From Catenaria anguillulae PL171 (Eukaryota > Blastocladiomycota > Blastocladiomycetes > Blastocladiales > Catenariaceae), in the NCBI GenBank assembly GCA_002102555.1, contig MCFL01000019.1:1-64000 (forward strand): a DNA stretch of 64,000 nt. Direction: 5' to 3'. Below the pieces are notes generated by a model. It made no database searches, was not told the origin of the DNA, and saw only the letters and a program-made list of their open reading frames with translations. Both the position numbers and the translations under genes were made by a program. Below, in pieces: positions 34,443 to 42,426 of this stretch. Position 1 is the first letter of the stretch, and the number at the start of each line of letters is the position of its first letter.

Positions 34443-34834
34443 TCTTCCCTTGTCCTCGTCTGCTCGCTGTTGTCTTGACTCTGTTTCCCTTTGTTTGTCT
34501 TTGAACTTTCCTGACTTTCTGTTTCATGGTGTGTATTCTTTGCATCTGTGATGTGGTTGACCGTTGACCTTGGGTCCTGTTGCTTTCCCTCTGCTTGCTT
34601 CCTCTTCTTCTTCTCCTTTTCTTTCTCACTCTCTCTCTCTCTCTCTTGTCCCCATGGCCAAGTGCCCCTACCGCCAATTGCTTGCCGTCCTTGCTTGCTT
34701 TTGTCATTCATTGAGTGTTTGAATCTGTGACCTCCCTGCTCCTGTCTTCTTTCAGGGCTTCTGTGTTGGTTTTTCAGCTTCAATACATGTGGTAGTGACG
34801 GAAAAAAAAAAAAAAAAATCAAATCACCAACTTT

Positions 34835-36177
34835 GACGTAGTTGACCAACAGCTTGCACTCGGCCGTCTTGTGGGTGAGCTCGGGCGCTTCGCGATTCGA
34901 GAAGGCATTCGCGCAGTACACGCACACAGGGCGCATGGAGCGACCCGCGAGCACTTTGGCAGCCGCTGCGGGGCACCTGGAGGCAGCTGCGCCAACGCGC
35001 CGTTGCAAGTTGGCCAACGAGGACGACGCGGACGCGCTCGAGTCGCTCGAGTCGCGGTACTGGTCGCGGTCACGCGAGTGATATTGGTTGTTGTTGCCGT
35101 GGTGGTCGCTGCCACGCCAGTTGTTGCCCTTGCCGCCTTGCTTGTTCTTGTTGCCCTTGGCTTCCGTGGTTGACGCGGAGCTTGAGGAGGTGGCGCCGTG
35201 CTCATCCCACAGCTCAGAGGCCGGCGTCTTGGGCTTGGGGGCTTCCGCAACGACGAGCTTGAGGTTCAAGGCCGGAGGCGAGCTCGGGAGCAAAGCGTGC
35301 GATGTCAACTTGGTCGTTGAAGACATTGTCGAGCATGCGTGACGTGATGTCCCTGGGAAAGTACGCCTGCAGCACGGTGAAGGCAAATGACTTGACCAGT
35401 ATGTGCTTGCTCCCGCTGGGTAGGGCGCGCGTGGCGGTCAGGATGCGGCGGAGCCAGGCATCAACCGTCTTGGTCTTGGTGGGGGTCACGGCCATGAACG
35501 AGAAGAGTTGTTGGGTGATGCGGTGAGGCGTGCAGATTTTGAGCATCAACAGAACCGGCTCGTCGACTTCAATGTTGTCGGGGGCGCCCGTGAAGAGTTC
35601 CTTGAGGGCCTCGGAGTGGTAACTGTCATTGAGGCGCAAATATTTGATGAAGGGCTTGTGGGCCGAGTTGGCCAGTTGCTTCATGCGGTCCAAGTACTCG
35701 GCCGGGTTGGTCCACTTTTCGCCACCAGTCAGCGGGAATTTGACCGTCTTGTTACCCGGGCCCGTGTAGAAGCACGGAAACTTGGCAAGGATGTCCATCG
35801 CTTGCTTGGCGCCGGGCCTGGCACGCTGCGAGCTGTGGCCTTTAAGCTTTTCGGAAGCGGCCTGCAGGCTTGTGACGTGGGCGTTGGCGGCTGTGACCTC
35901 GTTGACGGCCTGGATAGATGCACCCTGGCCGGCAGGGACGGGGCGGTTGGCAAGCGCGGAGGCAAATGCCTCGGCGGCGAACAGGGGCTTGGCAGATGCC
36001 CACGGCCCAGTCCAGGTCAGTGTTGTCAAGTCGGAGGTAGTCGGTCGTGATAAGACTTGGGGCCGACAGGACAAGGGCTTTGCGGTCCTCGGCGATGGCG
36101 TTAGTCCACCAATCGAGGAGCTCTTGCGGGGTGGAATTGGCAATGTTGGGGAGGTTACTGGTGTCGAGAGGCTCCAT
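34835..36177 (-). pseudogene. Gypsy-2 gag
   Basis: Starts MEPLDTSNLPNIANSTPQ at 36177 in the 5' leader region, shifts frame near 36000 and again near 35250. The middle block (36143-35214 frame) has the capsid-like helical region (GEKWTNPAEYLDRMKQL, CTPHRITQQLFSFMAV). The C-terminal block is Asn/Gly/Arg-rich (nucleocapsid-like) with an unusual C-x2-C-x13-H-x4-C cluster (CVYCANAF...HKTAEC) near 34900. Coding continues on the other side of LINE-2 at 26838. LINE-2 inserted right after NYVKVGDLI. Confidence 0.8.
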
Positions 36178-36249
36178 GGTGGACAGTGCGAGTGTGGTGT
36201 GTGTCTTGTGGGAACGGCGAATGAGGATGGTGAAACCAGTAGAAAAAAA

Positions 36250-36536
36250 TGTTGAGACTGGGAAAGTCTACTAGAACGGACTCTATAGTATGACCTGACA
36301 CTCTGTTCGAGTTGAGTGGCAGTAGTAGAAAGGTGTGGAGGGGGACTGGCTCATATACATAGTCCAGTACCTCGCCAGGGTTATTGACACACACACAAGA
36401 GACACAAGCACTAATGGGCTGAGACATGAGAGCAATCATGAGACGTGACACGCGAGACATGGTTACGCTAGACACGAGCCATCACATCAATACACCTGGG
36501 CTTGCTCGCTTGCCACTAAACCCCACGCACACAACA
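36250..36536 (-). repeat. Gypsy-2 5' LTR
   Basis: 287 bp, TGTTGAG...CACAACA. Five substitutions against the left LTR. The base run next to it on the element strand is TTTTTTTCTACTGG, without a TGG start typical of a tRNA primer site. Confidence 0.93.
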
Positions 36537-36541
36537 AGTAT

Positions 36542-37237
36542 ACTCTAGCTGAGGAGCAGGACCCAGGTGTTTTTTTTTTTTTTTTTTTGGTTAACCACGT
36601 TGCATGTATTTATAAATCATATCAGACCTGAACACCCAAAGAGGAAGGGAAAGGGGGATAATTCAAACAGATACTCAGAATACACCTGCCAGAGGCAGCA
36701 ACAGGCACACAACACAATGGAAGGAGCGGTTGGCAACAGTGGGGAGGGAGGGGGAAAGGGATAGTATGTGAGCCAATGGTGGTGAGAGCAAGTAATCAAG
36801 GTGAGGGCAAAGGAGGCAGCATCAAGAATGTAGGTGGGGGGGAGGTAAAGGCCGGCTGCAAGACAATCGATGCAGGGGAGTGGGGGAAAGAAGCAGTCCA
36901 TGTGGGACATCCGATCAGTTCGTTTTTTTTTTCCGTGGTTTCTGTTTTCAAAAGGAAGTTTGAAGGAGGGGTGAGGTAGGCGGGTTGAAGGCCATGGAGC
37001 TAGGTTTGTGGCAGGGAGAGGACAGGAACAAAAGTCGTGTGGGGCCCGGGCAAGCTACGCACCACAACGCGGTTTGCATACGTTTTGCCGATGGCTGAGC
37101 AGGACCCAGGTGTGGGTCCCGCTCCCCTTATGTATAATAGTACACAAAACCTCAATCTTCCAGTCTGATCCCGAGTGATTCCGAGTTGTGTTGGGGATGT
37201 TTCACTGATCTGACTGAGTGTGACGTGGCACGCCACA
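36542..37237 (-). repeat. Gypsy-1 5' LTR, remaining fragments around a family C insertion
   Basis: 36542-36569 and 37113-37237 are LTR sequence; between them lies the family C insertion with its second target duplication. With 13863-13900 the pieces total 191 bp. Confidence 0.9.
36570..37096 (-). mobile_element. Family C poly(A) element in the gypsy-1 LTR
   Basis: 527-bp insertion flanked by gagcaggacccaggtg (36554-36569 and 37097-37112). On the minus strand it ends aatacatgcaacgtggttaacc plus poly(A). Its sequence matches the second family C copy at 38152-38711. No coding capacity is seen; probably the 3' UTR of another LINE, 5'-truncated. Confidence 0.85.
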
Positions 37238-37394
37238 ATGTGCCATGTTTGCAGGTTGATGAAAGTGGGGAAGAGCGTCACAACACGTTTGCACCAGTCA
37301 GTAAACGACGCATCTTCGTATACGAGACAGTACCCTTGTAATGCACAGAAAGCGTGTGGGTCAAATGCCACATTTTTTTTAACAGTTTGAGCCC

Positions 37395-37439
37395 GTTTCT
37401 TGTCTTAATGCATGCAGTAGCGATTGAAAAAAAAAAAAA
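37395..37439 (+). mobile_element. 45-bp insertion of the SINE A 3' tail
   Basis: gtttcttgtcttaatgcatg, then cagtagcgattg and poly(A), flanked by aacagtttgagccc (37381-37394 and 37440-37453). Same 3' end as the tRNA-dimer SINE. Confidence 0.9.
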
Positions 37440-38081
37440 AACAGTTTGAGCCCTGGGAGGTGTATCTCGAAAGCAGGTGTTTTTACGTGAACGCGTACAG
37501 GAGCGCCGCTGTGTTGAACACCAGTGTAATGTAATTGGGCACCATAATTGCGCATTTCCAATTTTTTTCAGTCAGTTGCATAGCCAAATACCTCTGAAGA
37601 TGGGAGTAGAATATTGCGTTTGTGTGTGGGATGCTGTCTTGTTGATCAACAGACACGCTTGCAGATCCTTGCAGAGGTCAGTCTCAAAGGGCATCTGCAG
37701 ACCAAAAACAGGCGCTTTCGAAAGTAGGTGCCCCACGCAGATGTTGTCAAGGCCGTGGTATTCCCCAGCGTTGACCATGCCAAGGCAACGCCAGTCACCT
37801 GGACCCACTGGTTGGAGGAGGTCCTCAAGATTTGCTAGCAGGTCCGCTGCCATGAGCTGGCAAACATGGACCATGAGGATTGGGTGAAAAAGTACCTTGG
37901 TGTACATGCCGATGCGTCCATGGCTGCCCCGTTCAGCTCGTTTCTGGTTGCGGCTGCCTGCAAGGCCATCAAGGGCTGCTCGTTTGGCGTCATCCAGGGC
38001 AAGACCTGGGCCATGTTCCTAAAGAAGTTGATGGACGTGCCTGGCAAGACATCCGCAGAGGCACGTGCATACTGCATCAGC

Positions 38082-38126
38082 TTTCTAGCGGCTAATACAA
38101 GATGTGCAGTACTTTAAAAAAAAAGT
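38082..38126 (+). mobile_element. 45-bp poly(A)-ended insertion of unknown family
   Basis: tttctagcggctaatacaag, then atgtgcagtacttt and poly(A), between duplications atactgcatcagc (38069-38081 and 38127-38139). Its 3' end does not match families A-D. Confidence 0.75.
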
Positions 38127-38151
38127 ATACTGCATCAGCGCCTTGGAGACC

Positions 38152-38711
38152 CACCGGAAAAGAAAAGAACTGCTTGGTTGTCTCACATGGACTGCTTGTT
38201 TCCCCCTCTCCCCTGCATTGATTGTCATACCCCCATGCCTCGACCCCCCCCCCCCCCACCTGCACTCTTGATGCTGCCTTTGCCCTCACCCTGATCTCTT
38301 GCACTTACCACCATTGGCTTACATACTCTTCCTTTCCCCCTCCTTCCCGCCCCCCCCCCACCGCTCCTTCCATTGTGTTGTGTGCCTGTTGCTGCCTCTG
38401 GCAGGTGTATTCTGAGTATCTGTTTGAATTATCCCCCGTTTCCCTTCATTGTTGGGCATTCAGATCTGATATGATTGTATAAATTGCTTTGCCCACCCTC
38501 TGTTGGTGGTTGTACAAGATCAGAATCAAGCCAAAGGTCCAAGGTCCCAAGCAAGTACCAAAGTGCCAAGTCCAAGGAGATGTGTGTTTGTGTGTGAGAG
38601 CTTGTGTCTTTGTGTATCAATGGTTCGATCTCCCTCAGTACATGGGCTGCTTGTATATGAAAAAAAAATATGATTGTATAACTACATGCAACGTGGTTAA
38701 CCAAAAAAAGT
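38152..38711 (+). mobile_element. Family C element, second copy, carrying a family D insertion
   Basis: Matches the minus strand of 36577-36930 and ends ctacatgcaacgtggttaacc plus a short poly(A). Flanks gccttggRgacc (38140-38151 and 38712-38723) look like a 12-bp duplication with one mismatch. Interrupted at 38483-38667. Confidence 0.8.
38483..38667 (+). mobile_element. Family D poly(A) element inside family C
   Basis: 185-bp insert flanked by atatgattgtataa (38469-38482 and 38668-38681), ending cagtacatgggctgcttgta, then tatg and poly(A). Very similar to 51015-51201. No ORF and no tRNA-like head in this truncated copy. Confidence 0.85.
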
Positions 38712-39127
38712 GCCTTGGGGACCATGGACCCGTGCACCTACAAGTCCTAGGAGGAGTTCGTGCAGGGACTGCAATCAGTCATGGCAGCCATTGCACACAT
38801 CGACAAGAAGAAAGGCTCTGACCCCCTCAATCCAGGCACACTCGCGTCCATCGAAAAGGGCCTGTACGCGGCCATCGGCAACGCGCCGAAGTTTTCACAG
38901 TTCTATGTTGACCTCATGTGTGCACGCTTGGATAGTACCGCCATCACTGTGCACGGCATCTTGCAAATCTTTGATAAGGCGCTCTTTAAGCTGCACCCAA
39001 GTCAGCGCAAGCGCGAATCGCATTGGGAGCGCCTGATTGGTGCTAACGTGCCCGCCACCAGGCCCCAGTACCAGCACTCATCATCCACTGGCTCGGCGCC
39101 CGCGCGCGCCTCGTCATCGTCATCCAG

Positions 39128-39253
39128 CTTTTTTTTTCCAATCACTACCACATGTATTGAAGCTGACAACCAACACAAAGCCTTGAGAGAAGATACAAGA
39201 GCAGGAAGCTTACAGATCCAAGACACTCAATAGATGACAAGAGCAAGCAGAGG
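39128..39253 (-). mobile_element. LINE family A, short 3' fragment
   Basis: Poly-T followed by the reversed tail caatcactaccacatgtatt and about 100 bp of family A 3' UTR. No second copy of its left flank was found, so its 5' junction near 39253 may have been rearranged or lies within the following repeats. Confidence 0.75.
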
Positions 39254-39265
39254 ACAATCCATGAA

Positions 39266-39536
39266 TGTTGCGCATCATGATCAAACGCGTCCGTCTGATC
39301 ACCATGCTGATCGATCTTGTACAGGCGGAACATGATGACATGGGTCAGGATGATGTTGAGCATGTGGAAGAGAGAGAACGTGAATAGATAGACATAGATA
39401 CACTGCCTGAATAACAGACTCAAAGCATTCAACACACACACCCCTTCCTATCAGACTGAGAACTTGGGGGAGCGCTACCTGCTCCCTCTGGTCCATTCCC
39501 TTCCTATCTTGCTATGTTATGGCTGGACTTCCAACA
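39266..39536 (+). repeat. Copia-1 5' LTR
   Basis: 271 bp; identical to the 3' LTR except two substitutions (in cgtccgtctg and gaacttggg). Confidence 0.95.
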
Positions 39537-39632
39537 GATTAAGAGTCTCAAACGGATTACCATGCTTGCCGGCGGAATGTCACAGCCATAACTGGTGAGT
39601 TCATGTCCTTCGTTCCTTGCTCTCATGGTCGT

Positions 39633-39832
39633 GCTGCTGTTGGCCATTTGAAGCCTTCAGTTCAGATTCGTGTTTCGCGCTGCTGTTGGACGTGTTCCTC
39701 CAGTTCAGATTCGTGCTGCTGCTGGCCATTTGAAGCCTTCACTTCAGCTTCGTGTCTCGCGCCGCTGTTGGACTTGTTCCTCCAGTTCAGATTCGTGTTG
39801 GTGTTGGACTTGCTCCTTCAGTTCAGACTTGT
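39633..39832 (+). repeat. 82-bp tandem repeat, two copies plus a partial third
   Basis: Units 39633-39714 and 39715-39796 both begin gctgctg-tggccatttgaag and end tccagttcagattcgt; a shorter related third unit follows. It sits where copia gag is expected, and the 39537-40121 interval has no recognisable gag. Confidence 0.8.
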
Positions 39833-40121
39833 GCTAGTGCCGGATCCGTCTGTTCATCTTGTGTATTGCCACCCTCCCCCCCCCCCAGTTGCGTTTGCGT
39901 TGTTCCAATTGTCTCGGGTCTGCGCCACTGGTCTGGATCCGTCCACACGCGTTTACATGTGCGAGACATGACATGCTGCATGCCCTGTGGCCGAGTTGGT
40001 AAATCACGGGGTCCGCTGCGCTGCTTTTGCGCGCCTCATGCCTTCGAATATCATGGGACTGAACACGCGCTCTGAACACGCGCTCAAACGGGCTCGTCCA
40101 TGATTTGAACGCGAGACACAC

Positions 40122-40552
40122 ATGGGTGATATTCCAATCGTCATCGCTACTGGCAAGTCTGCACCGCGGGCCACACTTGTTGGTTCACTCCTTGTTCCCG
40201 ACCTCGCTGTCCGTCCAACACTCTACTCATGTTGTCCATGCCGACGTTCCAATTCAACACATGCCTGGGCGTCCAGCGCCTCGACATTCACCCGTCAACT
40301 TGCCGCCCGGCTCAGGTGCCGGACTACCTGGGGCGCGGCTACTTTCGCTGCTCAACGTGCCCTCCCGAATCAATCTCGACTGTTGCACTTGAGCGTAGCT
40401 CCGGTTTGGGTTTCCTCAAAGCATTTGTCGATGTCAACCACATGCACGATGCGGACCCGCCTGCGCCCACCGTGTTTGATGCTGCCCTCTTGTCCACAGC
40501 ACCATGCTCTGTTTATGCCGGTTGCAATCCATATGATGAGGATTGGGACTAC
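40122..40552 (+). pseudogene. Copia-1 pol N-terminal part before LINE-3
   Basis: Encodes IPIVIATGKSAPRATL and LLVPDLAVRPTL, the pattern between the copia protease and the pre-integrase zinc module. A frameshift near 40222 moves the reading to the frame MPTFQFNTCLGVQRL...NPYDEDWDY. It ends exactly at the LINE-3 duplication and continues in frame at 48587 (DWDY then TMEFPYDAAF). The protease active-site region is not clearly present upstream. Confidence 0.7.
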
Positions 40553-40619
40553 GACCTAAGTTAGCCACAACTCCAACGGTGTTATCCCTGCTAAAACTCA
40601 ATGCAATACGCTCTTACAA

Positions 40620-42426
40620 TTGAATACCATCGATTCTGCTGCCCAAATGTCTTCCAACGCCCCTCAAGTGGGCCCTGGCGACCCTACGCCGCCCCAACAC
40701 AGGGGAGACGACCGCGAGACGCGTACCACCACAGGTGATCAGCAACAAACCCACGACGCCCAGCAATTGAAAGCTGGCGAAGACGACGGCTTCATTGTCG
40801 TCCAACGCAAGTACAAAATCCGCAACGCCGCCCTGGCACCCCGCCGCGACGATACGCGGGCCGAGATCAGATCAGCTGCCAGCACCCTTCGCGAATTTGC
40901 GGTTGTTGTGCACAAGGATGCAATCAAAAACAACATTGACCTCTCTTCCACGGTTCGGAACGCCCTTGAACGCCAAGGAATTGATTATGCGGCGCACCCA
41001 AAGTCACACAAGCTCTCCCGTGGTGGGCCCCAAGGCCAAGACGTTTACAAAGTCGTCTTCAGCACGACAGCAACCCCACCGGACACGATCAATGTCCAGA
41101 ACGTTGGCAGGTGCCAGATCATCAAACATCTGTGGGACGAGGTGGATGGGCAACCGCGCCAACTCGGGCTCTGGGCAGGACCGATTAGCTTTGCTGCCAC
41201 CCACGATGAGGTCCGAGGCGTGCTTCGCCAACATTTCCAAGTACAAGCAATCCGTGGCAGGGCGGACGTGCTCCGTTGGCGGTTCTTCAAGGTCGCCTTT
41301 GCGACGGAGGATGATTTGCGTGCGGCGCAGACGTCGTCGCCCTTGTATTACCGGCGTCAATACGTATCGTTCTACCAATCACTTGAGGATTTCAAGGTCA
41401 AGTACGCAGATCCTGCTCTTGGCGTCAAGATGCTTTGTGGTAAGGACAACCTGTCCGTCCTCCAGACCATGGAGCCGAGCGGGCGAGTGATCGCGCTCCC
41501 GCGCCCGAGACTTTTCTTTTGTTGTTTGGCAGGCGGCAAACGATGAAGAGCGGGCCAAGGTGCTGCAGCATGATGGTCGCCTTAACGCAAACGGCTGTCG
41601 GGTTCAAGCCTACCCAAGGACGGCAAAGTTGTGCTTCGCGTGTGGATCGCTGGAACATCTCCGCATCGAGTGTCAAGCCCTCAAAACATGGCAAGCAGCC
41701 GAGAAGGCCAAGAAGGAGCAAACTGGGCCAGCGCCCACCCGCAGGTCAAGTGGGTCTCAAGTACTGCCAGGCCAGTCATATGTTGCGGCTGCGGATGGAC
41801 GCTCAAGAAACGCCCGAAACGAACAGCAGGCTGACCAACCAAACACTCACGACTCGCCGGATCGCATTGCTCTGCTCGAAGCGGAAAACTCGCGTTTGCG
41901 TGCTGCCCTGGCGGCATCAGAAGAGAAGGTGGCGGCAAGAACCCAAAAAGCGACCGATGCCCGCTTGAAAGCATTTGTGCAAAAGCAAAGTATGCTCCTC
42001 ACAACGCTTGTGACATCTCTGTTGGCCGTTGCCGGTGGCGACCAAGCTGCTGCTGCTTCTGTTTCCAAAGCCCTGGCGGAGTTCGCGAAGGAGAGCGAGG
42101 CAATCTTTGTGGATGACGAGATTGCGGAGACCGACGAAATGGAGGTGGATGAAACCCAACCAGCCGCCCCAAGGGACAAGGGACAAAGATCGAGGACGGC
42201 TGCCAACCGCTCGCCATCGCCATCGGCAACTTCTTCCGGTGCAGATCATGATGGTCGTGGAAGGAAAAAGCAGAAGACAGCGGATGAACGCAACAACCAA
42301 GGCATCCAGTCGCGGTCACGCGATGCAACGCCGGTCCCAGCAGCTGGACGGTCGATTCCCCTATTGGGTGGTGCAGCGGAAGCTGCCACGAGCCGCTCGC
42401 GTGAAACTTCGCAAGATCAACAATGA
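40620..42426 (+). pseudogene. LINE-3 ORF1 (zinc-knuckle protein) with one frameshift
   Basis: Start is 40620 or the in-frame Met at 40647 (MSSNAPQVGPGD). Conserved region with GLWAGPISFAATHDEVRGVL and FYQSLEDFKVKYADP, then a single frameshift near 41500 (the IARARDFSFVVWQ stretch is split), then the knuckle CFACGSLEHLRIEC, a coiled coil (RIALLEAENSRLRAALAASE) and an acidic, Ser/Arg-rich tail. TGA at 42424-42426 overlaps the ORF2 ATG. This ORF1 is one change from open. Confidence 0.85.

Larger units (their letters stand above)
26855..34818 (+). mobile_element. LINE-2: family A LINE nested in gypsy-2 gag, longest copy in window
   Basis: 7,964 bp, flanked by tcaaatcaccaacttt (26839-26854 and 34819-34834), with poly(A) at 34802-34818 after aatacatgtggtagtgacgg. 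Same family and ORF layout as LINE-1 but opposite orientation. It begins aggcaaggagccgggtagtg, about 30 bp upstream of where LINE-1 begins, so it may be full length. Both ORFs carry frameshifts. Confidence 0.93.
13901..36536 (-). mobile_element. Gypsy-2: chromodomain Ty3/gypsy LTR retrotransposon nested in gypsy-1
   Basis: LTRs run TGTTGAGACTGG...CGCACACAACA at 13901-14237 and 36250-36536, flanked by 5-bp duplications agtat (13896-13900 and 36537-36541). Minus-strand order: gag (36177-34835), gag end and protease, RT, RNase H, integrase, chromodomain (14303). It is interrupted by LINE-2 in gag, LINE-1 in RT and a SINE in integrase, and has an RNase H deletion plus several frameshifts. Excluding one small insertion, the LTRs differ at 5 of 287 positions. 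Confidence 0.93.
9889..37237 (-). mobile_element. Gypsy-1: chromodomain Ty3/gypsy LTR retrotransposon, split by gypsy-2
   Basis: Bounded by a 5-bp duplication atgtg at 9884-9888 and 37238-37242. The 191-bp LTR runs TGAAAAGG...GCCACA. The left (3') LTR is whole at 9889-10079. The right (5') LTR is cut into 13863-13900, 36542-36569 and 37113-37237, whose lengths sum exactly to 191. The purine tract next to the 3' LTR reads ggaggggggtga on the element strand. Coding order on the minus strand is gag, then RT, RNase H, integrase and chromodomain, typical of chromoviruses. An internal deletion removes the end of gag, protease and the start of RT. The two LTRs differ at about nine positions. Confidence 0.92.
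37740..39127 (+). pseudogene. Gag-like or unknown coding remnant, broken by three insertions
   Basis: Ignoring the inserts at 38082-38126 and 38152-38711 (the latter with another inside), the plus strand keeps a readable, compositionally protein-like frame: THWLEEVLKI, MDHEDWVKKYLGVHADASM, then FVQGLQSVMAAIAHIDKKKG, FSQFYVDLMCARLDSTAIT, ending in a Ser/Ala-rich tail at the LINE fragment (39128). Two in-frame stops lie upstream of 37866. It has the helical look of a copia-type gag, but I do not recognise it; a minus-strand reading of 37572-37907 is a less likely alternative. 37243-37740 to the left holds no clear gene. Confidence 0.4.

Noticed and set aside
37572-37907. 111-codon minus-strand ORF (LLANLEDLLQPVGPGDW region)
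   Set aside because: Could be read as protein, but the plus-strand frame over 37740-38090 fits the downstream coding remnant better; not supported as a gene.
39985-40075. tRNA-like A box (tggccgagttgg) and a weak B box
   Set aside because: No cloverleaf with proper acceptor or anticodon stems could be formed; it lies in copia-1 leader sequence and shows no target duplication.
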